Assembly: GCA_030522415.1 (NCBI GenBank)
Contig: CM060106.1
Coordinates: forward strand, 31,779,485 to 31,843,484
Source: Channallabes apus
Taxonomy: Eukaryota; Chordata; Actinopteri; Siluriformes; Clariidae
DNA length: 64,000 bases
Direction: 5' to 3'
In this document: piece after piece, positions 20,482 to 34,224 of the stretch
Layout: each line of letters opens with the position of its first letter
Position numbering within the stretch: the stretch's first letter is position 1
Position numbers and translations under genes: made by a program
The notes under the pieces: generated by a model
Seen by the model: only the letters and a program-made list of their open reading frames with translations
The model's database searches: none
What the model was told of the DNA's origin: nothing

Positions 20482-21374
20482 GAACACAGCTCTTGTGTAC
20501 TTTGTAGTAGAAGGTGTGTCTATCTACTGTACAATCTCATGTTTCAACATTTGACCAATTCCACAAATTAAATCTTTCTGTTCCATTTAGAACTTAAGTA
20601 ATTTCTCCTTTAGAGATCATGTTGCTGCAATCTGAATTGACATTCTCTAATTATTAGAATTTACCACAATTCCTTTTAGTGTGCAACTAATGTGAGCATT
20701 AATATCAGTTATTGACAGCATTCTTTTATGACTTTAGGGACTCAATCTTTTTCTTTTTTTTTTTACAGGATTTTCTGTATTCATGTATTTAGTTATAGGT
20801 TACGTTTTGGATACTTGACCCATGATCTGTCATTACTGTACAGTATGTAACAGGATAGTCGCAATCATACGCTTGATCTGTAAGACAGAAAGGCTACTTT
20901 TGATTGTGCAATTTCCAAGGCAAAGCGCAGTATTATTCATGACTGTAGGAAGTCTGGCACCTTGGGTTTACATGACCAGCACACACATTAATTAAAATGA
21001 TGAACATTGATGATAATAATATTGAGTATGTAATAGTTTCACACTGCTTGATGCAGAACTGCTCATTAAAAAATGTAAAATCTTCCTTTATAAAAGGTAA
21101 TTGCTAACTGATATGTTGATAATCTAAGCAATTTTATATTTATTTAAGCATTTAGTTATGCCAGAAAGGAACAAGATGATATTTTGGTATTATTTAAATG
21201 CAGTTATTTGATATATTATATTATAATGAAATTTCTATACAATTTCGCTTTTAATAAAATAAAGTATTCCATTTATCTATTTATCATGGTTTGATTGTTG
21301 TTGAGAAATCTATAAAAATAAAACATTAAATGAATAGAACTGTTCCCACATTGATGTAAGGAGGACAATGTTGC

Positions 21375-21408
<34 letters not shown>

Positions 21409-23650
21409 AACCTTGTTTTTCCCCTAAAATAGACTTCTTCAAATTCCCTTCTCATAGCTACTGTATCTCTCGCCATCACACTTTTTTTTTGCTCATGCCT
21501 CCTAAACACTTCCACATACAGTTGCAATTCAAATAAACATCACCTGATAAAGTGTGAAGTTTCAGTTCAGATTTTCTTTTCAGACATTTATTGGTTCAAT
21601 CTTGATGTTAAACTGATTTGGAACATTTGGATTTAAAGCTGTAGCCTACTAATGTACTGGTCATCTACTGTAGATTGTGCTAGAAAATGACAACAAATTA
21701 GTGTCCAAAATTAATGTTGTTGTGATTATTATTATAATTATTAGTATTATTACATGGACACTATGGGCATAACAGTAATCTCACTCATCCTACAATTTAT
21801 TTCAGTAATACAGTAATTTATGTGAAGTCATCATCACTCATGTCCCATCCATATAAACAAACCTGATATATTGCTCTGTAGTAGCAGCCGTCTCCAAAAA
21901 AAAAAAAAAAAGAGCGAACAAAGAGAGTAAGAGAAGAAAAACTGTAAGTTTCATTTATTGTGACACTAAGCCATAACATGCAGTTGTTTTTACACCTAGT
22001 GTGTGTGACTGAACACTGAGCAATATGGAGATACGCTGTAGAGACATCTTTAGATGCAAGTCTGTATATTTACAGTAGCTTGTTGCTTTGTTTTATTTCA
22101 CTGCTTCATGTTAAATGCCAGTCTTTTCCCTCTCCCCAGCCTAACGCCCTCACCACCGCCCTCACTGCCGCATTGCTGCAGGCAGGTAACAAATGACCCG
22201 TGGCCTGGTAGGGAATCAGAGACACAGTGGTTGGTCTATAGGGCACCAAACATGACACAGCATGGAGAAAATTTCATATAATCATAATATTGGTGCAATT
22301 TATGCCAGATTTCAATTCATTAGCTGTTGTGGAAATCAGTCAGACCCTCTGCAGTGCTTATTCTCAGACTTCAGAAAGGAAATATGTCAAAGCATGGAGA
22401 CCAATCACATTTTCAGTTTCGCAGTGAATACATTAAACTACAGTAATATTAAGTCCTCAAGACTTAAGGACGATAAATTGTTGGTGATATACAGTAACAT
22501 GTTGCCAATCACTAAACTAAAATTGTAAATTTTGTACAAAAATTGTACAAAAGTAAATACTTTCTTTTCATATAATTTGTCTTTTTGTGTGTTTGTTTTT
22601 TGTAGGATTTAAGGGGTGGGGGGGTTCTGCTTAAATTCCTAGACAAACTTTGTGATGAAAAAGCAGAAAACATTGGTCAGTAAATGAATGCTTCTTCACA
22701 CATGTTGAGAAATAGACAGACTACTGTATATGATATGATGTGAATCGTCATGCCAGCCCGCTGTCCAGTGTCATGAATCATGTCCATCATTCCTGCCTCT
22801 CTCTCATTTGGGGTTGTACTGAAGGGGCTTCTCTGTCATTACAGGCTAATGAGCCATGCAGTAGGATACACCTTCAGCCGCTACATGATGAGGCCTTACT
22901 GACACTTACTGACACTCTTTACCAGACACCAGGATGAGGCTGAGTGTGCACTCACACACCCGTACAGCTAGCACGTGATCATATGCTGGATTGCGAGATG
23001 AGAGTAAGTATGAGCATATGTGTGTGTGCTCATGGACTGTCTCTTATTTTGTCCATCAATCACATCATTAGTCAAAGCAGACAGAGCTGTCAGGCAGAGC
23101 TGGCAGGAGGTCCGGCAGACAGGTGTTAGCGTGTTATCATCTCAGCCTCCACCCGCATCTGCAGTCAGCCAGCTGTTCCGTAGACGGCTCGTGCAAAGAC
23201 TAGCATAGAAGGCCAGCAGAAAATGCCAATACAAAAGACTAGTTGGCTGGGCCTTAAAGTATTATCGAATCATTATATAATAATGAAATATATCATATTG
23301 TATCATGACACCCAAACACCTATTCGCAATAAATGACGTACCGTGAAGTCTGTTTTTTTTATAATATAAAAAGACAAAGTTTTTGTCTTTTTGTACTGTG
23401 TAGCATTTGTTTATCACATCCCTCTGCTAAAACAAACCAGTAAAACACCTGCAGGAAAATTGGTGCCCTGTATTGTGAATGCACTTCATTTCCATTCATT
23501 CCCCATAACAGTTGCAGTATGAATGACAGTGTTGATGGAAACGTGTAAAATGTTTTTTATGGACAAATCATCATCTCTGCTCAAGTCTTTTTACTGTATT
23601 TTTTTTTTGCATTATGCATATTCATCAAAGGCAATTCTGTTGTTCAAGTA
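19422..23650. other. Intergenic DNA with microsatellites
   Basis: No gene seen. Contains (TG)n at 20411-20478, (TTG)n at 21371-21408 and an A run at 21896-21911. Eleven footprint heptamers lie between 20525 and 22738, including the double site at 20834-20845. The block 22740-23210 is less AT-rich and could be conserved non-coding DNA, but that is only an impression from composition. Confidence 0.5.
20834..20845 (+). other. Double excision footprint
   Basis: Reads TACTGTACAGTA: two Tc1-type footprints sharing one TA, as expected if a second element inserted into and left the TA created by the first. Confidence 0.7.
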
Positions 23651-23654
23651 GGGA

Positions 23655-23890
23655 CCATGGAGGCCAATGGTGACCACGGTACAGTATTTATTCCCATTTC
23701 TGGCCAACCTTCACACACTACGGGCAATTTGGGAACACCAATTTTTCTAATCTGCATGTGTTTGGACTGTGGGATGAAACCAGAGTACATGCCGGAAACC
23801 CACCAAGCAAGGGCAGAACATGCAAACTACAATCAGAATGGAGGTGCAAGGTGACATTGCTAACCACAACCCTACCGTGCCGTCATTATT
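23655..23890 (-). repeat. DANA/Mermaid-like SINE fragment, antisense
   Basis: The order CACTACGGGCAATTTGG, AATCTGCATGTGTTTGGACTG, GAAACCCACCAAGCA, GCAGAACATGCAAACT, GCTAACCAC is the reverse of the SINE core and head. The (TG)n side and tail are missing. Confidence 0.75.
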
Positions 23891-24063
23891 ATGCCTATAG
23901 TATAGGTGGAAAGTTTTCCCCAAGTCCTTTACATAATACTATTAGGTTTATATTTGTGACTTGGAACACAAAGTAAAAGCTCGTCTTCCCCTGAAATTTT
24001 TTTTTTTATAATTATGAACACACCCCATGTTTCATGTTCATAAGTTAGTACACCCTTTTTTAT

Positions 24064-24069
<6 letters not shown>

Positions 24070-24130
<61 letters not shown>
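24070..24130. repeat. (TG)n microsatellite
   Basis: About 60 bp of uninterrupted GT. It abuts AT-rich sequence that probably belongs to the Tc1 relic next to it. Confidence 0.95.
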
Positions 24131-24135
<5 letters not shown>

Positions 24136-24200
24136 TCACCTGGTCTTAGTATGAGGCTTTTGAAGAGACTTTATGAAGTTTTTTTTTTTGTCATTAATTA

Positions 24201-24491
24201 TTAAACAAAAATATCATTTTGTATTTCTCTGCTCAGACTGACCTTGGGGTGAATGTGCTGGTACGTCCACATGGAGAAGATTGACAACTGTTTTGAATTT
24301 CTTTCCACTTGTGAATAATCTTTTCTCACTGTAGAACTTTGAACTCCAAAGTGTTTGCAAATGGTTTTATAACCCTTTCCAGATTGATGCACAGCAACAG
24401 TTGCTATTCTAAGACTATTGCTTATGTCTTTTCCTTTTGGTATTGTGTTAACACACACCTGGATACTCCAGACTAACCAACAAACTGCCAA
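24201..24491 (-). pseudogene. Tc1-like transposase, N-terminal DNA-binding part
   Basis: A 96-codon minus-strand frame. Residues about 20-70 read GKDISNSLRIATVAVHQSGK, GYKTICKHFGVQSSTVRKD, the paired-like helix-turn-helix of Tc1 transposases with its KTI..FGV..STVRK recognition part. The protein is truncated before the DDE domain. The first ~18 residues come from terminal repeat or flank. Confidence 0.75.
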
Positions 24492-24727
24492 AACGTCTGC
24501 TTTTATAGAGGTCTACATACCTGATAATCATTTAATTAAGGGCTGATGATTAGAAGCACCTGGTGCAAACTTACCTTTTTAAATCCTGTGGCAGCATAAA
24601 GGGTTACCTAGTCATGCTTACATTTCTGTTAAATAAGTAATGACATCGAAAAAAGTTATGTTGCTTCTAAGGTTGTATTTGGTTTTTTAACAATACAATA
24701 CCAATATTTGAAACTAGAAACTGCATC

Positions 24728-24840
24728 TGAACGAGGTTTCTAGGACAATGTCCTATGGACAAATGAGACCAAAGTGGAGTTGTTTGGCCTTAATGCCCTG
24801 CACCATATATGGGGAAAGTCTACAGTACATTACCGTGATC
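24728..24840 (+). pseudogene. Tc1-like transposase fragment, DDE region
   Basis: On the plus strand the sequence codes for VLWTNETKVELFGLNALHHI, which follows the pattern around the first catalytic Asp region of Tc1 transposase (…W.DE.K.ELFG.N). The position usually Asp reads Asn. Its orientation is opposite to the fragment at 24201-24491, so the two are not one simple element. A footprint heptamer starts at 24821. Confidence 0.6.
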
Positions 24841-24859
24841 ATGTCTAAAAAGGAACGTA

Positions 24860-25201
24860 CAGTACATTAAGACAAGATTGCGTGGTACCAAGAAAGAACT
24901 CAAAATGAACAACGCTAAAATTAGCACTCGGATGGGAGTTACAGCTACCAAGTTGTCAAAGTAATGTATATCACAAATGAGAAAGTTAGCAGCTGAATGA
25001 GGGCACATATTTTTGCCTTTTCTGGAACAGGATTTTGAAAAGCAGGAGAAAACAACCGTGTCTCTGCCCCAATTTCAGCTTTACGGTTCACTTTAATTAT
25101 GTCTGTTAGAACACAGCTGTAAATCTGAGAACTCTGGCCATGACAACATCTGGCATGGCTCACCACGGAATCAACCGGCTCTCCAATCAACGGAGAGAAA
25201 G

Positions 25202-25245
<44 letters not shown>

Positions 25246-26449
25246 ATGATGGAGGAGACAGAAAGCAGAGCGGAGGGGCATCAGAACACTGGCGTTGATT
25301 AGAGGAGCGGATGATTTAAGCTTGAGTGGTGACACTTCCAGTTTTCCCAGGAAATAGGTTACGAATGATTGAATAGATAATCAGGACATGGTACTATTGC
25401 TCTCAGATTTGTTTTGTTGGCAGTCTTCCTTTCCTGCTCCAATAGCTGCTCGAACCCTGAAGGCAAACAGACACACACTCTTTGCTTTCAGTTCAACCTT
25501 CAGCCAGTGATCTCTATTACTCATGGATGGGCTATGTAGGGGGAAGTGTGCATATTGAGAGATTGTGTCCTACACTGGCAACATGACTAGAGAGCAAGAG
25601 GTCAGACTGCTGGCACTAGCTCATTGGCACGAGGGCATTTCCAGATTGTTACGCTCGGTGCGATACAGGAAGCCTCTGAATGCGGTCCTGGTGGTCTCCT
25701 TCTGCTTTAATTTTTACATAACTCAACTCGGTAATGAAGAAAGGGCAAAAACAGGATACTGTATGATCCAATTTTTTATCCGTTTTCCCCTCCTGTATTT
25801 CTTGAACTTTTTTTGCGCTCTCCAAAAGAGATTTATCAGACTAATAGGTTTATAAATAATGGTGAATGTTGAGAGCCTTTCAAAATAATGAGGAGGAGAG
25901 CTTGGTCCTGCCAGAGCTCCTGCACCTGGCCTTTTGCAGAGAACTCACATCGGTTAAACATTTCCTACTTTATTAAGCCGTCTTTAGGGTGTAGACACCG
26001 TGTCTCCACCATCCTGCCCTTCAGGCTCTTTCAGATTTCCTCTAGTCTCATTGTGTGTGTGTTCCGTTTTTTTTCTTCTTTTCTTTTAATGTCCTATAGT
26101 CTCAGACTTTCCACAGTTTGATTTGCCCCCTCCCTTTAGGAGTGTATTATTAAAATATCAGTTTCTTACAACATCTCTTACTCTTAATCAAGTCAACCTT
26201 AATGACAGCTTAGAGGTTTCCTGACATGGAGAAAATCTATTTTCGGACAAAAAATCTAATCTTGTTCATTTTGTGTTTAATGATTTTGGTTCTTCTTGTA
26301 ACCTTGAAGTTAACTAGCTGATGTCCGCTCAACTCTGATACTTGGTCAGTATGCTTTATGTAAGTTTCTTTAAAACATTCACAATAATGTGCTAGTTTGA
26401 ATATGCTACCATTCCTGTCGTAGCAACTAATTCACACATTTTTATGACA
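24860..26449. other. Intergenic DNA, no gene seen
   Basis: Contains an (AG)n tract at 25205-25242 and a footprint heptamer at 25757. Short frames (for example 25565-25855) lack homology signs. Confidence 0.5.
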
Positions 26450-26457
26450 CACTAAAG

Positions 26458-26811
26458 CCGGGGTACTCAATAGATGGACTCCGATCCGCATCCGGACCCA
26501 AATACGCTTAAATCTGGACCGACGCCAAAACAAATATGCTAATTTAATCATAATCCAAATGAGTTCTCAATGAAGTGCGCAACTGTGTTTCCGCAACTGT
26601 GTTTCCTCACACCTTTATGCCCAAGTTCAAACTACTGGTGGAATTAAGAAGATTTCACACTAAAAGGGCTACCATGTCATTTTTGGGTATTGTTCGAAAA
26701 TTTTGGGTTTGACTTTTTTTGTAGTTGAAATTGGACTGTCATTTTTCCGGACCTCGGACTGAATAGAAATTTGGCAAGTGGACCTTTCAAATTTATATTT
26801 GAGTACCCCTG
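26458..26811. mobile_element. hAT-type MITE, 354 bp
   Basis: The left end CCGGGGTACTCAA and right end TTGAGTACCCCTG are inverted copies. A perfect 8 bp duplication CACTAAAG flanks them (26450-26457 and 26812-26819). No transposase frame. Internal words (GATCCGCATCCGGACCC, GGACCTCGGACTG) suggest it derives from a larger hAT. Confidence 0.93.
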
Positions 26812-26999
26812 CACTAAAGTAACATGACCGGCTGTATTCTTTGGAGTGACTGTTGGCAGAATGTTCAGTTTAAACGAGAATTTAACATACTGTACATGTT
26901 CATGTTCTGTACATTTCCACAATCACTGACATTGACTGTCTTAGGTTAGTTAGGATCACAACTTCATTCTCTTTATTCTATTTGTTCTATTGGATTGAG

Positions 27000-27412
27000 G
27001 TCAGGACCACTTCAATATCTCGACTTTATTGTCAAGCCTTTAAATCCATGTTGCCACAACTTTGGAAATACTGTATGATTCAATTCATGTATTCACTTGG
27101 AACAACCATTTGCAAACAAGCTTTAAATTCCCTGCTAATGTCTTGAGATATTGCTTCAATATATCCACACAATCTTCCTTCCTCTTGCCATCTAGTTTGT
27201 GATGTGCACCAGTCCCTCCTGCAGCTAAGCAACATGGCCATACTGCCACCCCCATGCTTCACTGATGGTATTCTTAAGCTTGCATCATTTGGCATAATTT
27301 TTTGGAATTTTCCAAGCCTTTTAAAGGCACAGTCAACATTGTGATATAGTGAACTATAAATGAAATAAACTATCTGTAAACAAGTGTTGGAAAAATTATT
27401 TGTGTCATGCAT
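27000..27412 (-). pseudogene. Tc1-like transposase relic
   Basis: The minus-strand frame 27080-27412 contains SVKHGGGSMAML followed by a segment with the spacing of the Tc1 catalytic domain (CTSQTRWQEEGRLCGYIEAI), matching the KHGGGS.MVWG region upstream of the second Asp. The start of the frame is flank. The sequence is degraded and lacks the terminal repeats. A heptamer starts at 27069. Confidence 0.65.
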
Positions 27413-27652
27413 GAAGTAGATGTTTTAATCGACTTGCCAGAACTATAGTTTGTTTACATAAAATCTGTGGAGTGGTTAAAAAATCAGTTTTAATGACTTC
27501 AACCTAAGTATATGTCATATTTTATTCTGTACTTATCCAGGGAAGTATACCATATGTCTAGATCAAAGCTGCCCAATTTGGGGCCACATTTGGCCCACCT
27601 CCCCTTTGTTTTGGCCCTGTCATAGAATTGTGGTATTCACTTTCTTTTATGA

Positions 27653-27706
<54 letters not shown>

Positions 27707-28883
27707 AGAATATATTTAAAATATTTTATTTCAATATATGTTTTTTCACAAGAACAGAAACAAGTGATAATTGTAAAATGCTGATTATGTTAAGTATAAA
27801 GGATGTTTATATTATGTATAAATTTCAATGTAATGTAATTTCATAAAGCATGAAGATTTCTTTCTAGCCTGTAACCCTCCACCCTGATAAATTGTTGGCC
27901 CTTCATAGGAAATAATACCTTCAATCTAGATTATTTTTCTTGCTTTAAAGACCTTTTACAAGATTATTTTGTATGCCAAGAATTGTCCATGTGCTTTCGG
28001 ATAAAGGTAAGGACTAAACTCAGCACTTGTGCATTTACTATACAGTATGTTTGTATGGTAGATGCAGTCATCCAAGCAGGATCTGGAACTTGATTCTTAA
28101 ATTTATACTCCTGCCGCCAACTTCCACTTACACCATACACCTGATCAGGAAGTATGACCTGTGCAGTGCAAAAGCTTTGTTCTGTGATCAGAACAAAGCT
28201 TTTTTACGTGGCTTTTAGAGGAATAACTTGGAATATGTTTTTTTCTAGTAATTTGTCATCGATCTGACAGAAACCGTTTTTGAAAACATCTCAGCAGTTG
28301 ACTCTGATTTCCATCTTCTTTTTTTTTTAAATAATGAACTTGGAAGCAAATCTATTTTACATCATGTAACCTCATCATAATTTACAGTGGGGATTAACTA
28401 CTTACAAGATCATGAAAGGTCCAGTGATGTTTAGCAAACTCCAGATGCACACGCTTATGGTTTGATGAGAGATGCAAGCTTTCCAAATACCTCATTGATA
28501 CTTTAATCTGCAACTAATTTGTAATGTACCAATTGTCTTTCTCTAAGATTCTCTAAGATTATTCTCTAAGCTAAATTCAACTTTTTCACTGCCCAAGGAA
28601 ATGCACTACAATTTATTTCAACTGTTTTCTGTCTATTGGTGAATGATGAAATTTGGCATATTGGTGATGCCATGTTTGGAAGTACAATTAGGGCTGGAAT
28701 AAGCAGGGGTTTTTTTTTTTCAGTATATATCGTGCTAAAAGGAAACTCTCAAATCTGGATGGGTGGATGGATGGATGGTTGGATGGAGACGTTTAATTAA
28801 AACCGAGACTAAACTGAATGACAGCACAATTTCAAGGGCAGTAACATGATGAGACTCTTAGCCACAGTAAAACAGTTAAAAGG
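27413..28883. other. Intergenic DNA with a (CT)n tract
   Basis: A (CT)n microsatellite lies at 27655-27702. A short perfect hairpin (AAAAGCTTTGTTCTGTGATC and its complement) lies at about 28168-28203. A GGAT repeat lies at about 28758-28787. No gene seen. Confidence 0.5.
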
Positions 28884-29123
28884 TTGAAAATTTTTAAAGA
28901 AGGATTTACTTCCTGGTTTGATCACCAAAAGTGTTCTCTTGTAGCAGGACACTTCACAAGCTTACACTGCCTAATGGATCACTTACACATAGCACATTAC
29001 AGGAACTTATTGCCACATCCCCTACAGATGCCTGACCTCATGCCAAGCCATTTCCACATGCTTTGGCCATTAAAGGATTTCCTGGGAGGCCAGCGTTTCA
29101 GACATGAAGCAGGGCAAGTCTGA
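28884..29123 (+). pseudogene. Mariner-like transposase C-terminal fragment
   Basis: A 79-codon frame whose second half reads LLPHPLQMPDLMPSHFHMLW, then PLKDFLGGQRF. This follows the mariner pattern PY.PDLAP.D.HLF..LK..L.G..F around the third catalytic Asp. Here the Asp position reads His (PSHFH), so even this block is inactive. The rest of the element is not recognisable. Confidence 0.65.
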
Positions 29124-31793
29124 TCATTGTTAACAAAGAAACATAGTGGGAGAGAGAGAGAGAGAGAGAGAGATTATTGCTTGAGATACGTTAACACCTT
29201 TACACACTCTTAAAAAGATTCCTTAAAAATTAAACACCTAGACAATGAGTTTGTGAAGTCATCATCTATACTGTCTTACAGTAGCACAACTGTAGGCATC
29301 ATTTCAGATTTCCATGTCATGCCATAATGGTGATCTAATGTTGATCTACAGTACAATCTAATCATGATACAGTATAACTTTAATGCCAGGTATGCATAAT
29401 TATATATAATGTCTAATTATTTTTTTTATAACATACACACTTACAAATATACATACCTTTACACCTATACACAGCTCCTTCCCTTACTAGTCCTCTCTAC
29501 AGTATGAATTTAAAGGTTGTGCTTCGTCATCTGTCTTCATTTGAGCGGAGGGTTAAAAACCAAAACTAATGATTGCTATCAGAGAGAGGATGAGGAGAGC
29601 GTCACTGGTGAAAAGTAGTGCTGCCACAGGCATCCAAGGCTGCCATTATTCACTCACTCCAAAAGGCCTGGAGACACTTGTAAACATTATTAAAAATAAT
29701 ATCTTAATCCTTCCTCTCTTGGACTTGGCAGTGTCACTTAGCTTTGCCTTTTTTTTTCTTTATCTACATGATCTCAGTCTTACCTCTCTTGGTGCATTTA
29801 TCTACACTCATGCTGTTTCATTATTCTTCGTTGCATGTTTGGTAATTGGGTCTAACGTATTAAATAGGAAATGTGCTACAAAAGCGATAATTTGGTAAAA
29901 TTCCTTTTCTTCTATAAGTGATCAGCCAAGACATGTCACATGTTTGCGTCTTTATTTTTAAACTAGGGTTATGAAGCTAATGTTATTTATAACCTGAAGG
30001 TCAATTGAATTAAAATTTGATTAGAAATAATATTTTAGCAACTTCTTTTTATTGTACAAATGAAACACTGCAGTGCGCATTATAAAAATTCTATGTGTTA
30101 TTCCGAAGAACCGAACCGAACACACACTAAATAAAATCAAGACAAACCACCAAAAAAGTTAACTCTAGCTATGATGGAAAGGTATCAGAACACCTGCATT
30201 ACAGGGTTTAGCAGGAGAATAATCCAAGGTTGTTTATTCAGCCTACAAATTACAGCACCCAAAGGATCCTACAGTAATGCCCCGGTGCCAGGCCACAGCA
30301 CACCCTCAGGGGTCTTGTAGAGTAATGCCCTTAGGGCCCACAGCTCCCCCTGCAGCACAAGGGGAACCTAAAAGCTATGTTAATATTAAAGTTGTGGCCC
30401 CATATTGCCAGCTTGAGGCCCTGCCCTTCTGATCAGTAACCAAGAACCCTGACTAAGATGACAGTCACAGGAGTGACAGATAAACAGTGTATTATAGTAC
30501 AGCCATACAAAATCACTTTTATTCATGTAGCATGAACGGAATGTATTATTTATTTTAGCATTTATAATCAAGTTGTCAATTATAAATCAATCAAGTGCGA
30601 AGTTCTTACCTAAGTCTTCATCTATAATATGTGTTTATTGACTCCCTCCAAAACATCTACACTGTGACTGTAGAACTCAAGGGAATGCTTATTGAAGATA
30701 AAATGCTGGTATGACATGACATAAGCCAGCATATAAATACATTGTACATTATACAAATGCCGGCTAAGTCGCATGATCGCCCAGGAGCTGTTTAAGTAAA
30801 AAAGTGCGGCAGTAAAAAGCCAAACATAGCGAATAAAAAAAAAAAAAATTGTGGGTATATTGCATTTATTTATTTATTTATTTATTTTTATTTTGGATGT
30901 TGTGCATTGAATAAAGACATAGCACCATGACATCCCAAGAATGTTATCCAGGATAGTAGCAAAGAAAAAAGGAAGTCACTTTCATTTTTTTTTTTTAAAG
31001 CAGCCAGTGCCGAGAGGAATCAGAAATTAAGGTTAAGGGAGTTTTAGTGTGTTTATGTCATAATTTACTCATTTACATTCATTTCTAAATGTTCTGATTT
31101 GTTTTAATATGAAAAAATATGATTATAGTGTTGGAAATTTGTTTTAATGATAATATTTTGGGGAGGCGTGAACAGATTATCTGCATTTATATTATATTAT
31201 TTTCTATGGGAAAATGTGTTTCACAATACAAAAAGAATTCACCTACAGAACACTATCACTTCATATCCCGATGTATATATCCCGACTCTTGACACTTGAC
31301 ACTGTCAAGTTCCAAGTTTACCCCCACAAATATTAAATATATATATATTTTTATGTTGCCTACATATTAACTATTTATTCATTGCTAAATTACAACATGG
31401 TTAATCCAATGCATCTTTCTTTTTTTTTTTTTTTTTTTTTGGCCCCATTTGAGGGTCTGTATTCGAATGGCTTCACACATTTGATGGACAACCTGTCAGG
31501 AAACTGTGCAGAAACAAAAGTCACCTGACTTACTAACATGTTAAATTTTTACTAACAGCTTCAGATCATATTTGTAAATGTAGATTCAATGTCTGATTAC
31601 CAGTTATAAAAAAATAACCTAAAATCATATAATAACGATGCACAAGACTAATTGTCTCTAATTTGAAACACCATGGTGAGATATAAAAATGAACCTCTGT
31701 ATTAATACTCAGTAAGAACAGATTGAATTAGCTGGGTTTAATGCCTAGTCAAAAAACTAAATGTAGTACTGTAGCTCTGCTCATAATGATAAT

Positions 31794-31807
31794 TACTGTA
31801 TACTGTA
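31794..31807 (+). other. Two adjacent excision footprints
   Basis: Reads TACTGTATACTGTA, two complete heptamers end to end. Confidence 0.65.
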
Positions 31808-33865
31808 TATAGAAAAATGTCAAAAAAAGGAAGAAAAAAAAACATTGACTGATGCTGCAAAATGAGGTGAAGGTCAACTTTCCATTAATTTCACTTAAAT
31901 TAAAAAATATAAAAATGAGAGAAAGAGAGAGTGAATGTTTACTGTAGGTAAAAGAAAAAATGCAGTGTGTGTGTGTGTGTGTGTACACACCCATTTACAG
32001 TGCACTCCTCCTCCAAAGAAGGCTTCACCACCTTTTTTTTTTTTTTTCCTGGCTTCAGTGACAAGTGGGAATGTGTGCAGGGTCAAGTCCTGCATCTTGA
32101 TTACACTGTTGATACTCCCTGGGGTTCCACCCATTGATCCACACATCTAGTCTACCTTGTTTCGCTATCTGTTTATGGCACTCTACAACTGCTCATGATC
32201 GAGAAACGTGTCATCCATATAAATTATGACTATAGCTATATGTTAAGCAATTTTATAAATGAACTTCAGGGACCACTAGCTGAGGGACTGTGTGTGTATC
32301 TGAAATGCTGTGCGTTCGCGTGGGTGTGTGTTCAGATGATTGTGGCCGTCTCCTCTTCTGATTATTCTGACCATGTTGTCATGTGTAATGAAGCAGGGGC
32401 TCCTATCATTAATCAAATGGACCAATCGGATAACTAATTCAAGGGATAAAACTGAACCACAAGACCCAGTGGGAAGAAGGCAGACCAGGACTGGGTTGGC
32501 CAGATGGAGAAAAAGAGAGATAGAGAGTAAGAGAGCGAGAGAAAGAAGGGATCAATATCTCTCTTCAGGCCAGACGCAGTTCAAAATCAGTTTCTAATTT
32601 GGCATATTAAAGCCATAATGGCAGTTGTGGGGCTGAGGGACAGGCGAGGTTAATTAGCCTGCTGCACTCCCAGACTGAAGTGGAGTCGCACGCGTGCTCC
32701 CGCTTTAATTAACACTGATGGTGTGTGAGTGTGTGTATGCATGTGTGTGTGTGGATGGAGGGAGTGGTGTAGGGTCAAAAAAATGCTCATTTTGCTCTCC
32801 TGTATGCACACAATCTGCAGGCCTAGACAGGATGTATCCTGAAGATAAGGAGAGAGACAGATACCTGTAGATAGAGGCAAAGAGAGAGAGAGAGATCCAA
32901 GAGTATACAGTATAGTGTTTATGCATCTGCTTTTCATGGACCACATTACTCCCTGGACCAACAGTGGGGTCAGGTGGAGTATATTTGTCTTTCCTCTAGT
33001 TAAAAAGAGCTGCTTATTAATCCTGCATTTTCATTCAGACTATAATCATTGCCTTAATACTATAAAAAGAAATTGTCCATGGTTTATAAATAGTGATTGG
33101 CCCAGTTTCCCAAAACCTTCATGTTTCACCATTAGACAATGACCATTTTATTAGTAGCCATGGAAATTAAATGGATATCAACTTGGATAAGTGTCTATCC
33201 TTGTGTAGTAAAAGCTTTTAAAGAATTGTTTCTCAATTTCAACAGTTATGTAATCAAACGCATGAATTTGCCACCAGGCTGCATAAATATACTGTAGTAA
33301 CCATAAAGGGGTTTTAATTTTTTAAATCCCAGGTTCAAGACATTTGATTTACTGTAGACAGTGACTGTATGCAGCATTATTTGCTTTCTTGTCCTTCATT
33401 CTGTCCCATACAGTGAATTTCTGTCCCTTGACTGCTTTCATTAGTTCACTGTAACTTACTTAGACACTCCATTATATTTCCTGGTTTTGCCCATTTTGTC
33501 TTGTTCCTGAATGGGTCCTGCCCACTTCCTGATGTACACAGTATTTAAATTTATTTATTTAGAACTGTCATAAAATATACAGTTAACTCTGTTTACTGTA
33601 TATTTTAACAGTGGAGATGAAAAACGTTTGTAGCTAAATTCATTGTCATGGTGATGATGCAATAACCTCTTCCCCCGTTGAAAAGTCATTCATGTCCTAA
33701 GATCTTTGTGTCCAAAACAGCAAAACAGTGACGCTTGGTTGTGATTTATAAACATATAATTCCACAACGCATCTCACTCGGTCATATTAATGGCATAATG
33801 ATGCAGACTGAAATATCAATTTACTCATTTAAGTGAATTCACTTATTAAATGCAAAATATGCACG

Positions 33866-33877
33866 TACAGTACTGTA
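33866..33877 (+). other. Double excision footprint
   Basis: Reads TACAGTACTGTA, two footprints sharing the central TA. Confidence 0.7.
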
Positions 33878-34224
33878 TATTTGTTTACATCAGCATATTG
33901 ACACGAGTGTTTGTTTTATTTTCATATCATGTCATTTTCGAGTGATGCGGCCAATGAAGAACATTGTGATTTTCTGAAATATACAAGGGGCTGGTGAAAT
34001 AGATGGCAGGTAATGTATTTTATTTATTTATTAATTTTTTTAGTGCTATTATCCGACAACAAAAAAACTTTCATGATGACGATGATGTAAGAGAGAGAGG
34101 AGTGACATCGATGCAGAAAACAGCAGTTATTTAAACGAAAACATTAATGACTTTCAGGCATTCAGACACAGACTATGATGTGCCTGCAGATCTGCTAAAA
34201 AGTTAATTGAGGAGCAAAGCAGGA

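Larger units (their letters stand above)
29124..34220. other. Intergenic DNA, AT-rich, no gene seen
   Basis: Contains (AG)n at 29151-29173, a T run at 31420-31440, (TG)n at 31965-31984 and many footprint heptamers (starts from 29277 to 33871). 32440-32720 is less AT-rich and unique-looking. No convincing exon found. Confidence 0.5.

Noticed and set aside
27566..27905. Possible hAT MITE starting GCTGCCCAATTTGGGGCC
   Set aside because: A similar word appears only weakly near 27890 (TTGTTGGCCC). No matching duplication or clear inverted ends were found.
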